Positions 43,718-53,853 of a stretch of DNA of 64,000 nucleotides are shown here, in pieces; position 1 is the first letter of the stretch, and each line of letters begins with the position of its first letter. A program made the translations under genes and the position numbers. Under the pieces are notes generated by a model. The model was not told the DNA's origin. It saw only the letters and a program-made list of their open reading frames with translations, and did not search any database. This DNA is from Pseudomonas sp. Bout1. Lineage in GTDB: Bacteria > Pseudomonadota > Gammaproteobacteria > Pseudomonadales > Pseudomonadaceae. The stretch is from NCBI RefSeq assembly GCF_034314165.1, contig NZ_JAVIWK010000001.1:3859001-3923000 (forward strand), read 5' to 3'.

Positions 43718-43731
43718 CTAATTTTTCTAAT
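43718..43731. promoter_or_regulatory. CTAAT-n4-CTAAT direct repeat in the ampR-ampC gap
   Basis: Two CTAAT pentamers with a TTTT spacer, ten bases from the ampR start. CTAAT is the reported core for the GcvA branch to which AmpR belongs. Candidate AmpR contact site. Confidence 0.45.
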
Positions 43732-43840
43732 GGCTGCTGCGAGATATCATCGTTTGTCGAAGCCGCACAAACTGCCTAGATTTGCGGCGCCCGCGCAGGT
43801 ATTGGTCGTCAACCCATCACCGTATGGAAGCCACATCATC

Positions 43841-44992
43841 ATGTACGAACTTTCTTCAAAAGCACGAACGGTCACACTATTCGCCCTATTGCTCGGCGCC
43901 GGCAACTGCATGGCGGCCACAGATTTGCGCCAGGTGGTGGACAGTACCGTCGAACCCCTGATGCAGCAACAAGACATCGCCGGCCTGTCGGTCGCAGTGA
44001 TACAGAACGGCAAGGCGCAATACTTTAACTACGGCGTCGCATCCAGGGAAGGCAAGCAACCGGTCAGCGAAAACACCCTGTTCGAAATCGGCTCGGTGAG
44101 CAAGACCTTCACCGCCACTCTCGCAGGCTATGCCCTGGCCAACGGCAAGCTGAAACTCTCGGACCCGGCCAGCCAATACCTGCCGGCGTTGCGTGGCGGC
44201 ACATTTGACCACATCAGCCTGCTCAACCTCGGCACCTACACCGCCGGTGGCCTGCCACTGCAATTCCCGGATGAGTCCGATAACGCCAGCAAGATGATCA
44301 GCTACTACCAGCACTGGAAAGCGGATTTCGCCCCCGGCACCCAACGCCTCTACTCCAACCCGAGCATCGGCCTGTTCGGCCACCTCGCCGCCCAAAGCCT
44401 GGGCCAGCCGTTTGACCGGCTGATGGAGCAAACGCTGCTGCCGAAACTCGGCCTCAAGCACACCTTTATCACCGTGCCCAAGGCGCAGATGAACCTGTAC
44501 GCGCAGGGTTACGACAAGGCCGGCAAACCGGTGCGTGTCGGCCCGGGCGCCCTGGACGCCGAGGCCTACGGCATCAAGACCAGCACCTCGGACCTGATCC
44601 ATTACGTTGAAGTGAACATGCACCCGGCGAAGCTGGAAAAGCCGCTGCAACAGGCGATTGCCACGACGCACACCGGCTACTACACCGTGCAGGGCATGAC
44701 CCAGGGCCTCGGCTGGGAGATGTACCCCTACCCGATCACCCTGGACGCCCTGACTGCAGGCAACTCGGCGCAAATGGCCTTTGAGCCGCACAAGGTCAAC
44801 TGGCTGACACCACCACAAGCGCCCCATGCCGACACGCTGGTGAACAAGACCGGCGCCACTGGTGGCTTTGGCGCCTACGTGGCGTACGTGCCGAGCAAAG
44901 GCCTGGGGGTGGTGATCCTGGCGAACAAGAACTACCCGAACGCCGAACGGGTGAAAGCGGCACACGCCATCTTGAGTGCGATGGATAGATAA
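43841..44992 (+). CDS. ampC: Class C beta-lactamase (AmpC)
   Basis: 383 residues with a signal peptide (ARTVTLFALLLGAGNCMAA). All class C motifs are present: nucleophile in FEIGSVSKTFTATLAGYALA (Ser 85 of the precursor), YSN in RLYSNPSIGLFGHLAAQS, and KTG in DTLVNKTGATGGFGAYV. It hydrolyses cephalosporins and penicillins in the periplasm. The frame is open far upstream across ampR, but ATG 43841 starts the signal peptide and has GGAAG upstream. Inducible expression through ampR is expected. Confidence 0.95.
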   Translation: MYELSSKARTVTLFALLLGAGNCMAATDLRQVVDSTVEPLMQQQDIAGLSVAVIQNGKAQYFNYGVASREGKQPVSENTLFEIGSVSKTFTATLAGYALANGKLKLSDPASQYLPALRGGTFDHISLLNLGTYTAGGLPLQFPDESDNASKMISYYQHWKADFAPGTQRLYSNPSIGLFGHLAAQSLGQPFDRLMEQTLLPKLGLKHTFITVPKAQMNLYAQGYDKAGKPVRVGPGALDAEAYGIKTSTSDLIHYVEVNMHPAKLEKPLQQAIATTHTGYYTVQGMTQGLGWEMYPYPITLDALTAGNSAQMAFEPHKVNWLTPPQAPHADTLVNKTGATGGFGAYVAYVPSKGLGVVILANKNYPNAERVKAAHAILSAMDR

Positions 44993-45009
44993 AACCCTGC
45001 ACATATCAA

Positions 45010-45041
45010 ATGTGGGAGCCGGGCAAGCCCGGCTCCCACAT
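45010..45041. terminator. Perfect 15-bp hairpin, ampC/TRAP convergent terminator
   Basis: ATGTGGGAGCCGGGC, two-base centre, and its exact complement, followed by TGTGTTTTG. It lies 17 bases after ampC and 28 before the stop of the convergent dctM. It may also be a REP relative (GTGGGAGC core). Confidence 0.75.
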
Positions 45042-45069
45042 GTGTTTTGCGGTGTGCTTTAAGTTGGGT

Positions 45070-46350
45070 TTACATCCCAAGCCAGTGCGGCAAGGCCAGC
45101 GAGATGAATGGCAGGTAGGTCACCATGATCAGGAACACCAGCAGGATCATCAGCCACGGCAACGCCGCGCGGATGGTCTGCCCCAGCGTCAGCCCCGTCA
45201 CCGCCGACGTCACAAACAGGTTCAACCCCACCGGCGGGTGCACCAGGCCAATCTCCATGTTGACCACCATCACGATCCCCAGGTGAATCGGGTCGATCCC
45301 CAGCTTCATCGCGATCGGAAAGAAGATCGGCGCCAGGATCAGCACGATCGCCGACGGCTCCATAAAGCTGCCCGCCACCAGCAACACCACGTTGACCATG
45401 ATCAAAAAGCCAATCGGCGTCAGGCCTTCGGAGATCACCCACGCGGTGATTTCCTGCGGGATTTGCTCAGTCGTCAGCACGTGGGCGAAGAGCATGGCGT
45501 TGGCGATGATAAACATCAGCATGATCGCCAGGCGCCCGGACTCCATCAGGACCTTGGGGCAGTCCTTGATCTTCATGTCCTTGTAGACGAACAGCGCGAC
45601 AAACGCCGAATACACCGCCGCCACCGCCGCCGCTTCCGTCGGGGTGAACATGCCGCTGTAGATGCCGCCCAGGATAATCACCAACAGCAGCAAGCCCCAG
45701 AACGCCCGGCGAGCGCAGGTGAGCCACTCACGGAACGTCGCCCGTGGCTGGGCCGGCAGTTTCTTGATGCGCGCGACAATGTAGATCGCGACCATCAACA
45801 TCAAGCCCAACAGCAGGCCCGGGATTACTCCGGCCATGAACAGTTTGCCCACCGAGGTTTCGGTCGCCGCCGAGTACACCACCATCACGATCGACGGCGG
45901 AATCAGGATGCCCAGGGTACCGGCGTTGCAGATAATCCCGGCACCAAATTCCTTCGGATAGCCCGAGCGCACCATGCCCGCCACCGCAATCGAACCCACC
46001 GCCGCCACCGTCGCAGGCGAAGAGCCCGACAGCGCGGCAAACAGCATGCACGCCAACACGGCCGCAATCGCCAGGCCACCACGGATATGCCCGACGCAGG
46101 CGTTGGCAAAGTCGATCAGCCGTTGCGCCACGCCGCCGGTGGTCATGAACGCACCCGACAACAGGAAGAATGGAATCGCCAGGAAAGTGTAGGCGTCCGA
46201 GGTTTCAAACAGCTTGATCGCCAGCGAACTCACCGAGTCCGGGCTGAACATCAGGATCGACACCGCGCCCGACAAGCCCAGGGAAATCGCGATGGGCACG
46301 CCGAGGAACATGAACACGAACAGCAGCAAAAACAGACACAGAACGGCCAT
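45070..46350 (-). CDS. dctM: TRAP transporter large permease (DctM)
   Basis: 426 residues, about 12 membrane helices. Starts MAVLCLFLLLFVFMFLGVPI and has FFLLSGAFMTTGGVAQRLID, SGSSPATVAAVGSIAVAGMV and PPVGLNLFVTSAVTG, hallmark DctM blocks. It forms the sodium-driven channel with DctQ. Overlaps dctQ by one base (ATGA-type). Last gene of the itaconate operon; uptake of itaconate or a similar dicarboxylate is inferred from the operon. Confidence 0.93.
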   Translation of the reverse strand: MAVLCLFLLLFVFMFLGVPIAISLGLSGAVSILMFSPDSVSSLAIKLFETSDAYTFLAIPFFLLSGAFMTTGGVAQRLIDFANACVGHIRGGLAIAAVLACMLFAALSGSSPATVAAVGSIAVAGMVRSGYPKEFGAGIICNAGTLGILIPPSIVMVVYSAATETSVGKLFMAGVIPGLLLGLMLMVAIYIVARIKKLPAQPRATFREWLTCARRAFWGLLLLVIILGGIYSGMFTPTEAAAVAAVYSAFVALFVYKDMKIKDCPKVLMESGRLAIMLMFIIANAMLFAHVLTTEQIPQEITAWVISEGLTPIGFLIMVNVVLLVAGSFMEPSAIVLILAPIFFPIAMKLGIDPIHLGIVMVVNMEIGLVHPPVGLNLFVTSAVTGLTLGQTIRAALPWLMILLVFLIMVTYLPFISLALPHWLGM

Positions 46351-46982
46351 CAGTGACGCTCCTCATGGCTGCCGGCCAACTTGCTGGCTTCACCGGCTTC
46401 GTCGGCCAGGCCCAGCCCGGTTTGGCGGTGGGTGAAGATGCGGTAGAAAATCTCGAGGTAGCGGATGAACACCAGGGCAAAGCCGATGGGTACGATCACC
46501 ACGATGTCGCCGACGTCGATGCCGAACTTGTCGAGGTCTTCAGCGCCAATGCCGGCGGTCATCACCGCACTCAGCCACTTGTAGCTGGCGACCATGAACA
46601 ACCCGGCGTAGGCCAGGCAGCACAGGCAGGCGAGCATGCCCAGCAGGCGTTGCACGCGGCGCGGCGTCAGCTTGACCAGCGCGTCCACGCCGAGGTGGCC
46701 GGCGGTGCGCACGCCGTAGGAGATGCCGAAGAAAATCAGCCAGCCGAACATCGCCTTGGTCAGCGCCACGCTCCAGGTCATGTCCTGGGCCCAGCCCATA
46801 GTGTGGTCACCCAGGGCGTTGAAAAGGCCGCTGCTCCAGGCCCACTTATCGGCGAGGGAAAAGAACAGCGTGTAAATGTTATTGAGCATGACGTAGACAA
46901 AAGTCACCAGGGTCATGGCAGCCAGCAGGAAGGCGATAAAACCTTCCTCCAGATGCTCCCAGGCGCGCCTTAGCGTTTGCAT
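46350..46982 (-). CDS. dctQ: TRAP transporter small permease (DctQ)
   Basis: 210 residues from ATG 46982 with four membrane helices (EGFIAFLLAAMTLVTFVYVM; ALTKAMFGWLIFFGISYGVR). TAGHLGVDALVKLTPRRVQR is the DctQ central motif. Partner of dctM, with start/stop overlap. An 89-bp inverted repeat separates it from dctP. Confidence 0.9.
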   Translation of the reverse strand: MQTLRRAWEHLEEGFIAFLLAAMTLVTFVYVMLNNIYTLFFSLADKWAWSSGLFNALGDHTMGWAQDMTWSVALTKAMFGWLIFFGISYGVRTAGHLGVDALVKLTPRRVQRLLGMLACLCCLAYAGLFMVASYKWLSAVMTAGIGAEDLDKFGIDVGDIVVIVPIGFALVFIRYLEIFYRIFTHRQTGLGLADEAGEASKLAGSHEERH

Positions 46983-47021
46983 GGCAAAACCTCGCGAAAC
47001 TGGACGGAAAATGGGCAGCCC

Positions 47022-47110
47022 GTAGCAGCTGTCGAGCCCCGGCGAGGCTGCGTCAGCGGTGTACCTGATACACCGCGAACGCAGCCTCGCCGGGGCTCGA
47101 CAGCTGCTAC
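47022..47110. repeat. 89-bp inverted repeat, copy 2 of 2, inside the TRAP operon
   Basis: Same arms and length as 3597-3685 (starts GTAGCAGCTGTCGAGCC). It lies between the dctP stop (47124) and dctQ start (46982), so any transcript of the operon must pass it; it may lower dctQM expression relative to dctP. Confidence 0.85.
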
Positions 47111-47123
47111 GCAAGTGCGGCCA

Positions 47124-48113
<990 letters not shown>

Positions 48114-48237
48114 TCACCTTCTTATTGTTGTGTGATAGGGGCAAGGTGCCTGATGTCACGCGTATAGAGAATTTCGAATTTTAGATACCTGCGTTCGGCG
48201 TGGACGAACGCCGACCTGGCAGACAACCGAGATCAAC

Positions 48238-48359
48238 TGTAGGAGCTGGCTTGTGTGGGAGCTGGCTTGGCTGCGATGCAGGCACCTCGGTGCTTCAGAC
48301 AAACCGAGTTGATCCCATCGCGGGCAAGGCCGGCTCCCACACAAGCCCGTTCCCACATG
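48238..48359. repeat. REP cluster, GGAGCTGGCTTG family
   Basis: Two overlapping head units (GTAGGAGCTGGCTTG, then GTGGGAGCTGGCTTGG) and two tail units, ending GCTCCCACACAAGCCCG and TTCCCACATG. Between ccl and dctP of the same operon. Confidence 0.82.
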
Positions 48360-48360
48360 T

Positions 48361-49176
48361 TTACGGTTGTGCGGCCAGCAGTCTTTGGGCCCGCAGCAAC
48401 ACCGGCGCATCCACCATCTGCCCGTCCAGTTGATACGCCCCTGCCCCGTGGGCACCGGCCTCCACCACCCGCTTGGCCCACGCCAAGTCCTCGGCACTGG
48501 GGGCCAACGCCTGATGAATCACCGCCACTTGTTTGGGGTGGATACACAGCGCGCCGGCAAACCCCATTTCGTAGGCATGCCGAATCGAGCGGCGCAGGCC
48601 TTCAGGGTCGTCGATGGCCGGGTGCACGCCATCCAGCGGCGCCACCAGCCCGGCGGCGCGTGAATGCACGATCAGTGCGAGGCGCGCCTGGTCCAGGGCA
48701 AATTGCGCGGCCGCGGAACCGCGGCTCAGGTTCAAGTCCAGCGCCAAATCCAGGCCACCGAATGACAGGCGCTCCACCGACGGTGCACGAGCAATTTGCG
48801 CCACCGCCAGCAAGCCCCGTGCACTCTCGATAATCGGCCAGATGACCTTGCCCGTTGCGGCCACCACGGCCACTTGGGCCGCGCTTTCAACCTTGGGCAG
48901 CAGAACCCCCGCAACCCCGGCATGCGCCTGACAAAATGCCACATCGGCAAAATGCTCGGGATGCTCCGGCGCGTTGATCCGCACCCACACCCGCGCCGCT
49001 GGCGTCGCCTGCAAAAACACCCCGAGGTTGTCCCGGGCCTGGCGCTTGAGCGGCTCTTCCACCGCGTCTTCAAAATCCACAATCACCGCATCGGCGCCAC
49101 TGGCCAAGGCCTTGGCAAACCGTTCCGGTCGGCTGCCGGGTACAAACAGCGCAGAGCGCACAAGAGAAGTTGGCAT
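48361..49176 (-). CDS. ccl: (S)-citramalyl-CoA lyase (CitE/HpcH family)
   Basis: 271 residues. CitE-like TIM barrel: LVRSALFVPGSRPERFAKAL, ADAVIVDFEDAVEEPLKRQA (Asp/Glu metal site), VWVRINAPEHPEHF, LPKVESAAQVA and FGGLDLALDLNL. Splits citramalyl-CoA into acetyl-CoA and pyruvate, the last step of itaconate breakdown. Name rests on operon order with ict, ich and TRAP genes as in P. aeruginosa. Starts 14 bases after the ict stop. Confidence 0.87.
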   Translation of the reverse strand: MPTSLVRSALFVPGSRPERFAKALASGADAVIVDFEDAVEEPLKRQARDNLGVFLQATPAARVWVRINAPEHPEHFADVAFCQAHAGVAGVLLPKVESAAQVAVVAATGKVIWPIIESARGLLAVAQIARAPSVERLSFGGLDLALDLNLSRGSAAAQFALDQARLALIVHSRAAGLVAPLDGVHPAIDDPEGLRRSIRHAYEMGFAGALCIHPKQVAVIHQALAPSAEDLAWAKRVVEAGAHGAGAYQLDGQMVDAPVLLRAQRLLAAQP

Positions 49177-49190
49177 CGCTCAGTTCCTTA

Positions 49191-50387
49191 TCAGATAACG
49201 CCGCGTGTACGCAGGCTGTCGATGGCTTCAGCGGAATAACCCAACTGGTCGAGAATTCCCTGGCTGTGCTGCCCCAGGCCCGGCACTGCGTCCATGCGCG
49301 GGGTAAACGCGGCATTGCGCGCCGGTGGCAGCAACGACGGTAACTTGCCCGCCGGGCTGTCGACTTCACGCCAGCTGTCGCGGGCCTTGAGCTGCGGGTG
49401 GTCCCACACGCCCTGCATGTCGTTGACCCGGGCGCTGGCGATTTGTGCGTCTTCCAGGCGCTGGATCACGGCCTCGGCGCTCATCTGCGCGAAGCTGTCG
49501 ACGATGATCTGGCGCAGCACGTCGCGGTTTTCCGAACGCTTGAAGTTCGCCGAGAAACGCTCGTCTATCGCCAGCCCAGGGGTGAGCAGCACCTTGTCGC
49601 AGAACGCCGCCCATTCACGCTCGTTCTGCAAACCGAGCATCACCGTGCCGCCGTCGCCGGTGGGAAACGGCCCGTAGGGGTAAATGGTCGAATGCGCCGC
49701 ACCCGCTCGCGGTGGCTGGGGCGCGCCGTCGAACGCGTAGTACATCGGGTAGCCCATCCACTCCACCAGGCTTTCCAGCATGCTCACGTCGATACGGCTG
49801 CCCTGCCCGGTTTTGCCCCGCAGCAACAGCGCCGAGAGGATGCCGCTGTAGGCGTACATCCCGGCGGAGATGTCGGCGATCGAGCAGCCGGCCTTGGCCA
49901 TCTGGTCTTCGCCCGGGCCACCGGTCACCGAGAGGAAGCCGCCTTCGCTCTGGATCAGCAGGTCGTAGGCTTTCTTTTTCTCATAAGGCCCGCCCTCGCC
50001 GTAGCCGGAGATATCGCAGACGATCAGACGCGGGAAACGCGCATGCAGCGCCTCGAATGACAAGCCCATGCGCGCTGCTGCGCCCGGCGCCAGGTTCTGC
50101 ACCAGCACGTCGGCGTCGGCCAGCAAGGTTTGCAGAATGTCCCCGGCTTCGTCGCGCTTGAGGTCCAGGGTGAGGCTTTCCTTGGAGCGGTTGGTCCATA
50201 CGAAATGCGACGCCAGGCCTCGTACGCGCTCGTCATAGCCACGGGCAAAGTCACCGGCGCCGGGGCGCTCGATCTTGATCACACGGGCGCCAAGGTCGGC
50301 CAACTGGCGGGTGCAGAACGGCGCGGCAATCGCATGTTCCAGGCTGACGACAGTGATGCCGTCCAGCGGTCGTTGATTAGCAGTCAT
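49191..50387 (-). CDS. ict: Itaconate CoA-transferase (CaiB/BaiF family)
   Basis: 398 residues. Class III CoA-transferase: MTANQRPLDGITVVSLEHAI, QLADLGARVIKIERPGAGDF, and catalytic Asp in CSIADISAGMYAYSGIL, with the C-terminal GLQNEREWAAFCDKVL. Moves CoA from succinyl-CoA to itaconate. Assigned from operon content. Lies 9 bases after the mmgE stop. Confidence 0.87.
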   Translation of the reverse strand: MTANQRPLDGITVVSLEHAIAAPFCTRQLADLGARVIKIERPGAGDFARGYDERVRGLASHFVWTNRSKESLTLDLKRDEAGDILQTLLADADVLVQNLAPGAAARMGLSFEALHARFPRLIVCDISGYGEGGPYEKKKAYDLLIQSEGGFLSVTGGPGEDQMAKAGCSIADISAGMYAYSGILSALLLRGKTGQGSRIDVSMLESLVEWMGYPMYYAFDGAPQPPRAGAAHSTIYPYGPFPTGDGGTVMLGLQNEREWAAFCDKVLLTPGLAIDERFSANFKRSENRDVLRQIIVDSFAQMSAEAVIQRLEDAQIASARVNDMQGVWDHPQLKARDSWREVDSPAGKLPSLLPPARNAAFTPRMDAVPGLGQHSQGILDQLGYSAEAIDSLRTRGVI

Positions 50388-50396
50388 GACAGTTCC

Positions 50397-51746
50397 TTAA
50401 AGCCAGTGAGCCAGGGACACGGCGTTGCGCAGATTCCAGACTTTTTCGATCAGCCCGGCGGTTTGCGCGGGCGTGCGGGCGCCGCTGAATTGGGTCAGGC
50501 GCTGGAATTTGTCGGCCAGCTCGGCGCGGCTCAGGGTATTGCCTGGGTCGCCCTTGGGTTCGTCGATGGCGCCGTGCAAGGTGCGGCCATCGGCGGTGGT
50601 CACGACCACCCGGCCCAGCCAGCGCTGCGGGTAGGCACCGTCGACCTCGGCGTCAAGGGTCATCGAGACCTTGTCGCGAAATGCCGACACCGCTGCATCG
50701 TTGAGCGCCAGTTCGTGAAATTCGGTCAGCCCGGCCTTGCCATGTACGGCAATCAACCCCAACACGGTGCCCATGGAAAACTTGGCCTGGTGCACGGTCT
50801 GCGGCAGCGTCACACGGCCCAGTACATCAATGGCGCCTTGGTGAACGCGGGTTTGCACATGGGTGATTTGGTCATGACTGAGCCTTTCGCGCTGCATCAG
50901 GTCCAGCAGCGCATCCGCCGCTGGGTGGGTATGGCGGCACGAAGCATGGAACTTGAACGAGGTTTCCAGCAGCGCCCAACGGCTGCCGAGGCGGTCCGAC
51001 AACTTGCCTGGAGCGGCATCGGTGGACATGCCCGCCGCCATGCCCTGGTCGCCTTCCAGGATATTGCGCGCACCGGTCAGCCCGTCCGCCGTCAGGTAAG
51101 CGGCCAACAACCCATCGGCAGCCGCCTTGGCGGTGTGCAGTTGCTTGGAGTCGGCGGCATCGCGCAGGAACTCCCACAAACCGGCCGCCTGAGTACCGGC
51201 ACTGCCCAGCAGGTTGATGAACTGCTCTTCGTTGAAGTCGAGCAGTTTGCCCACTGCAACCGCCGCCGCGAGGGTGCCGACGGTGGCGGTGGTGTGGAAG
51301 ATCCGGTAGTGGGAACGCCCCATGAATTCACCGATGCGAATCCCGGCTTCGTAACCGGCTACCGAGGCCAGCAGCAGCTCGCGACCGGACTTGCCGAGGT
51401 CTTGCGCCGCCGCGAATGCGGCAGGAAAGACTACGGTCGCCGGGTGCAATACCGAGCTGTTGTGCAGGTCATCCTGCTCCACCAGGTGCGACGACGCGCC
51501 GTTCACCAGTGCGGCAAAATACGCACTGCTGCTGGCGCCGTTGACGATGATCTGCGCCGGACCTTCGGCCGGCCCCATCGTGCGCGCATACCGCTCGAAC
51601 AGCGGGATCGGGTGCGCGCCCTGGCTGGCCAGCGCCGAGGCGAGCCAGTCGAGAAACAGGTCTTCAGTGCGGGCGAGCAACTCGTCCGGCAATTGTTCGT
51701 ACTGCAACTGGGCAAGGAACCGGCACAACGCTTGGGTATGGCTCAT
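50397..51746 (-). CDS. MmgE/PrpD family protein
   Basis: 449 residues. SSAYFAALVNGASSHLVEQD, DDLHNSSVLHPATVVFPAAF, and FKFHASCRHTHPAADALLDL are the block motifs of this 2-methylcitrate dehydratase-like family. The equivalent gene is present in the P. aeruginosa itaconate cluster, but its function there is not fixed; a (de)hydratase or isomerase for a side metabolite is plausible. Ten bases after the dehydrogenase stop. Confidence 0.9.
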   Translation of the reverse strand: MSHTQALCRFLAQLQYEQLPDELLARTEDLFLDWLASALASQGAHPIPLFERYARTMGPAEGPAQIIVNGASSSAYFAALVNGASSHLVEQDDLHNSSVLHPATVVFPAAFAAAQDLGKSGRELLLASVAGYEAGIRIGEFMGRSHYRIFHTTATVGTLAAAVAVGKLLDFNEEQFINLLGSAGTQAAGLWEFLRDAADSKQLHTAKAAADGLLAAYLTADGLTGARNILEGDQGMAAGMSTDAAPGKLSDRLGSRWALLETSFKFHASCRHTHPAADALLDLMQRERLSHDQITHVQTRVHQGAIDVLGRVTLPQTVHQAKFSMGTVLGLIAVHGKAGLTEFHELALNDAAVSAFRDKVSMTLDAEVDGAYPQRWLGRVVVTTADGRTLHGAIDEPKGDPGNTLSRAELADKFQRLTQFSGARTPAQTAGLIEKVWNLRNAVSLAHWL

Positions 51747-51756
51747 GGTCGGCGCC

Positions 51757-52920
51757 TCAAAAGCTGCGTGGCAGCTCGAGCAAATGCTCGGCCACGTACG
51801 ACAGGATCAAGTTGGTGGAGATCGGCGCGACTTGGTACAAGCGGGTCTCGCGAAACTTGCGCTCCACATCGTATTCGCAGGCAAAACCAAAACCGCCGTG
51901 GGTTTGCAGGCAGGCGTTGGCAGCTTCCCACGAGGCCTTGGCCGCGAGGTACTTGGCCATGTTTGCGCTGGCCCCGGCATTGGCGCCGCTGTCGTACTCC
52001 TCACAGGCACGCCAGCGCATCAGGTCGGCCGCTTCGATCTCGATATGCGCTTCGGCAATCGGGAACTGCACGCCCTGGTTCTGCCCGATCGGCCGGCCAA
52101 ACACCACACGGTCGCGGGCATAGGCGCTGGCCTTTTCGATAAACCAGCGGCCGTCGCCGATGCACTCGGCGGCGATCAGGGTGCGCTCGGCGTTGAGCCC
52201 GTCGAGGATGTAGCGAAAGCCCTTGCCCTCCTCACCAATCAGGCTGTCCAGCGGCAACTCCAAGTTGTCAAAGAACAGCTCGTTGGTCTCGTGGTTGACC
52301 ATATTGGCGATGGGCTGCACGGTCAGGCCGTTGCCGATGGCTTCGCGCAGGTCGACCAGGAAGATCGACATACCCTCGGATTTTTTCTTCACCTCGGCCA
52401 GCGGCGTGGTGCGCGCCAGCAGGATCATCAGGTCGGAATGCTGCACCCGCGAGATCCACACTTTCTGGCCGTTGATCACGTACTTGTCGCCACGCTTGAC
52501 GGCGGTGGTCTTGATCTTGGTGGTGTCGGTGCCGGTGGTGGGCTCGGTCACCGCCATCGATTGCAAGCGCAGTTCGCCGCTGGCGAGCTTGGGCAGGTAG
52601 AAGCTTTTTTGCGCTGCGCTGCCGTGGCGCAGCAAGGTGAACATGTTGTACATCTGCCCGTGGACGGTGCCGGAGTTGCCACCGCAGCGGTTCACTTCTT
52701 CCAGGATCACCGACGCTTCTGCCAGCCCGAGGCCCGAGCCGCCGTACTCTTCGGGGATCATCGCCGACAGCCAGCCGGCTTCGGTCAGGGCCTTGACGAA
52801 GGCTTCGGGGAAGCCTTTTTCTTCATCAACCTTGCGCCAGTAGGCGGCGTCGAATTCAGCGCACAGTGCGCGCACGCCTTCGCGGATGGCATTCAGTTCT
52901 TCGTTGTCATTGGGATTCAT
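51757..52920 (-). CDS. Acyl-CoA dehydrogenase
   Basis: 387 residues from ATG 52920 (GGAGAG upstream). Standard ACAD blocks: AGWLSAMIPEEYGGSGLGLA, SMAVTEPTTGTDTTKIKTTA (FAD site), LIGEEGKGFRYILDGLNAER and LQTHGGFGFACEYDVERKFR. Oxidises an acyl-CoA with FAD. Its equivalent in the P. aeruginosa itaconate operon is conserved; it may act on methylsuccinyl-CoA or a similar side product. Confidence 0.9.
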   Translation of the reverse strand: MNPNDNEELNAIREGVRALCAEFDAAYWRKVDEEKGFPEAFVKALTEAGWLSAMIPEEYGGSGLGLAEASVILEEVNRCGGNSGTVHGQMYNMFTLLRHGSAAQKSFYLPKLASGELRLQSMAVTEPTTGTDTTKIKTTAVKRGDKYVINGQKVWISRVQHSDLMILLARTTPLAEVKKKSEGMSIFLVDLREAIGNGLTVQPIANMVNHETNELFFDNLELPLDSLIGEEGKGFRYILDGLNAERTLIAAECIGDGRWFIEKASAYARDRVVFGRPIGQNQGVQFPIAEAHIEIEAADLMRWRACEEYDSGANAGASANMAKYLAAKASWEAANACLQTHGGFGFACEYDVERKFRETRLYQVAPISTNLILSYVAEHLLELPRSF

Positions 52921-52951
52921 CAACGGCTCTCCGCCTGTTGTTCTTGGAGGT

Positions 52952-53779
52952 TTATTCGAAATGCAGTTCGGCGCGCTGGGCCAGGCCGCCAGCGTTGCCG
53001 GCCCAGAGTTCAGCCACGCCAGGCGCGGTGATTCGCCCACCGACTTCAAACGGCTGCGGGGCGATCAACGGCCGCACGCCGCGATACGAGAAACGGCGCA
53101 ATGTGGCCCCGGGGTTTGCCCGGCAAAACGCACGCAGACTCAAGGTGGCGATCAGCGGCCCATGCACTACCAGCCCCGAATAACCTTCGGTGCCGGTGAC
53201 ATAGGGATAGTCGTAGTGAATGCGGTGGCCGTTGAAGGTCACCGCGCTGTAGCGGAACAGCAGGGTTGGCGTTGGGTCGACGGCTTCGCGCCAATCGCCT
53301 TCAGGCAACGCGTCACCATTGCCCTGCTTGGGCGGCGTGGGTTCGCGGTAGACAATGTCCTGTTCTTCGCGCTGGGCCAGGCGGCCGCCCTGGGAGTAGT
53401 CGTGGCGCACGGTGACAAACAGCAGCGAGCCGGAGCGGCCGGTTTTTTCTTCCACCTGGGTGATGGTCGACACGCGGGTGGCGGGCTCACCGGCACGCAA
53501 CGCATGGAAGAACTCAATGCGCCCGCCGGCCCACATGCGGTTGCGGTTATCGGCCGGCGGCAGGAACCCGCCACGGGCCGGATGGCCGTCACCGCCCAGG
53601 GCCGATTCGGGCAGCGGGTCCTGGAAAAAGCACCATTGCCACAACGGTGGAACCGCCTCGCCGTCTGCCGGTACCGCTTCGCCAAAGGTGGCAGCGATGC
53701 GTTTGAGCAGGTTGTGGCTCAAGTGGTCGTGGGCTGTTTCGCTACGGCCGATCCAGTCTGTGGCGCTCATCAGGTGCAT
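52952..53779 (-). CDS. ich: Itaconyl-CoA hydratase (MaoC-like, mesaconyl-C4-CoA hydratase type)
   Basis: 275 residues (ATG 53779; an ATG nine bases later is as likely). Double hotdog: N-terminal part PPLWQWCFFQDPLPESALGG, then RMWAGGRIEFFHALRAGEPA, and catalytic block FNGHRIHYDYPYVTGTEGYS followed by GLVVHGPLIA with Asp/His of hydratase 2. Adds water to itaconyl-CoA to make (S)-citramalyl-CoA. First gene of the operon, divergent from lysR. Confidence 0.87.
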   Translation of the reverse strand: MHLMSATDWIGRSETAHDHLSHNLLKRIAATFGEAVPADGEAVPPLWQWCFFQDPLPESALGGDGHPARGGFLPPADNRNRMWAGGRIEFFHALRAGEPATRVSTITQVEEKTGRSGSLLFVTVRHDYSQGGRLAQREEQDIVYREPTPPKQGNGDALPEGDWREAVDPTPTLLFRYSAVTFNGHRIHYDYPYVTGTEGYSGLVVHGPLIATLSLRAFCRANPGATLRRFSYRGVRPLIAPQPFEVGGRITAPGVAELWAGNAGGLAQRAELHFE

Positions 53780-53853
53780 GTCCTCGGGCAGGGAATCTGA
53801 ACCGGATGATGCTGGGCCGTGGCCGTTCTGAGAATTTGCATTTCAATAAAGCA

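Noticed and set aside
43019..43840. Plus-strand open frame running through ampR into ampC (would give a 657-residue protein)
   Set aside because: The first 270 residues are the antisense of ampR and match nothing; the signal peptide and ribosome site at 43841 mark the true ampC start.
45010..46356. Plus-strand 448-residue open frame very rich in His, Gln and Arg
   Set aside because: It is the exact antisense of dctM; the odd composition is typical of a shadow frame of a membrane protein gene.
48120..48160. Sigma-54 promoter before dctP (GGCACC-TTGC)
   Set aside because: GG and GC elements are eight bases apart instead of ten.
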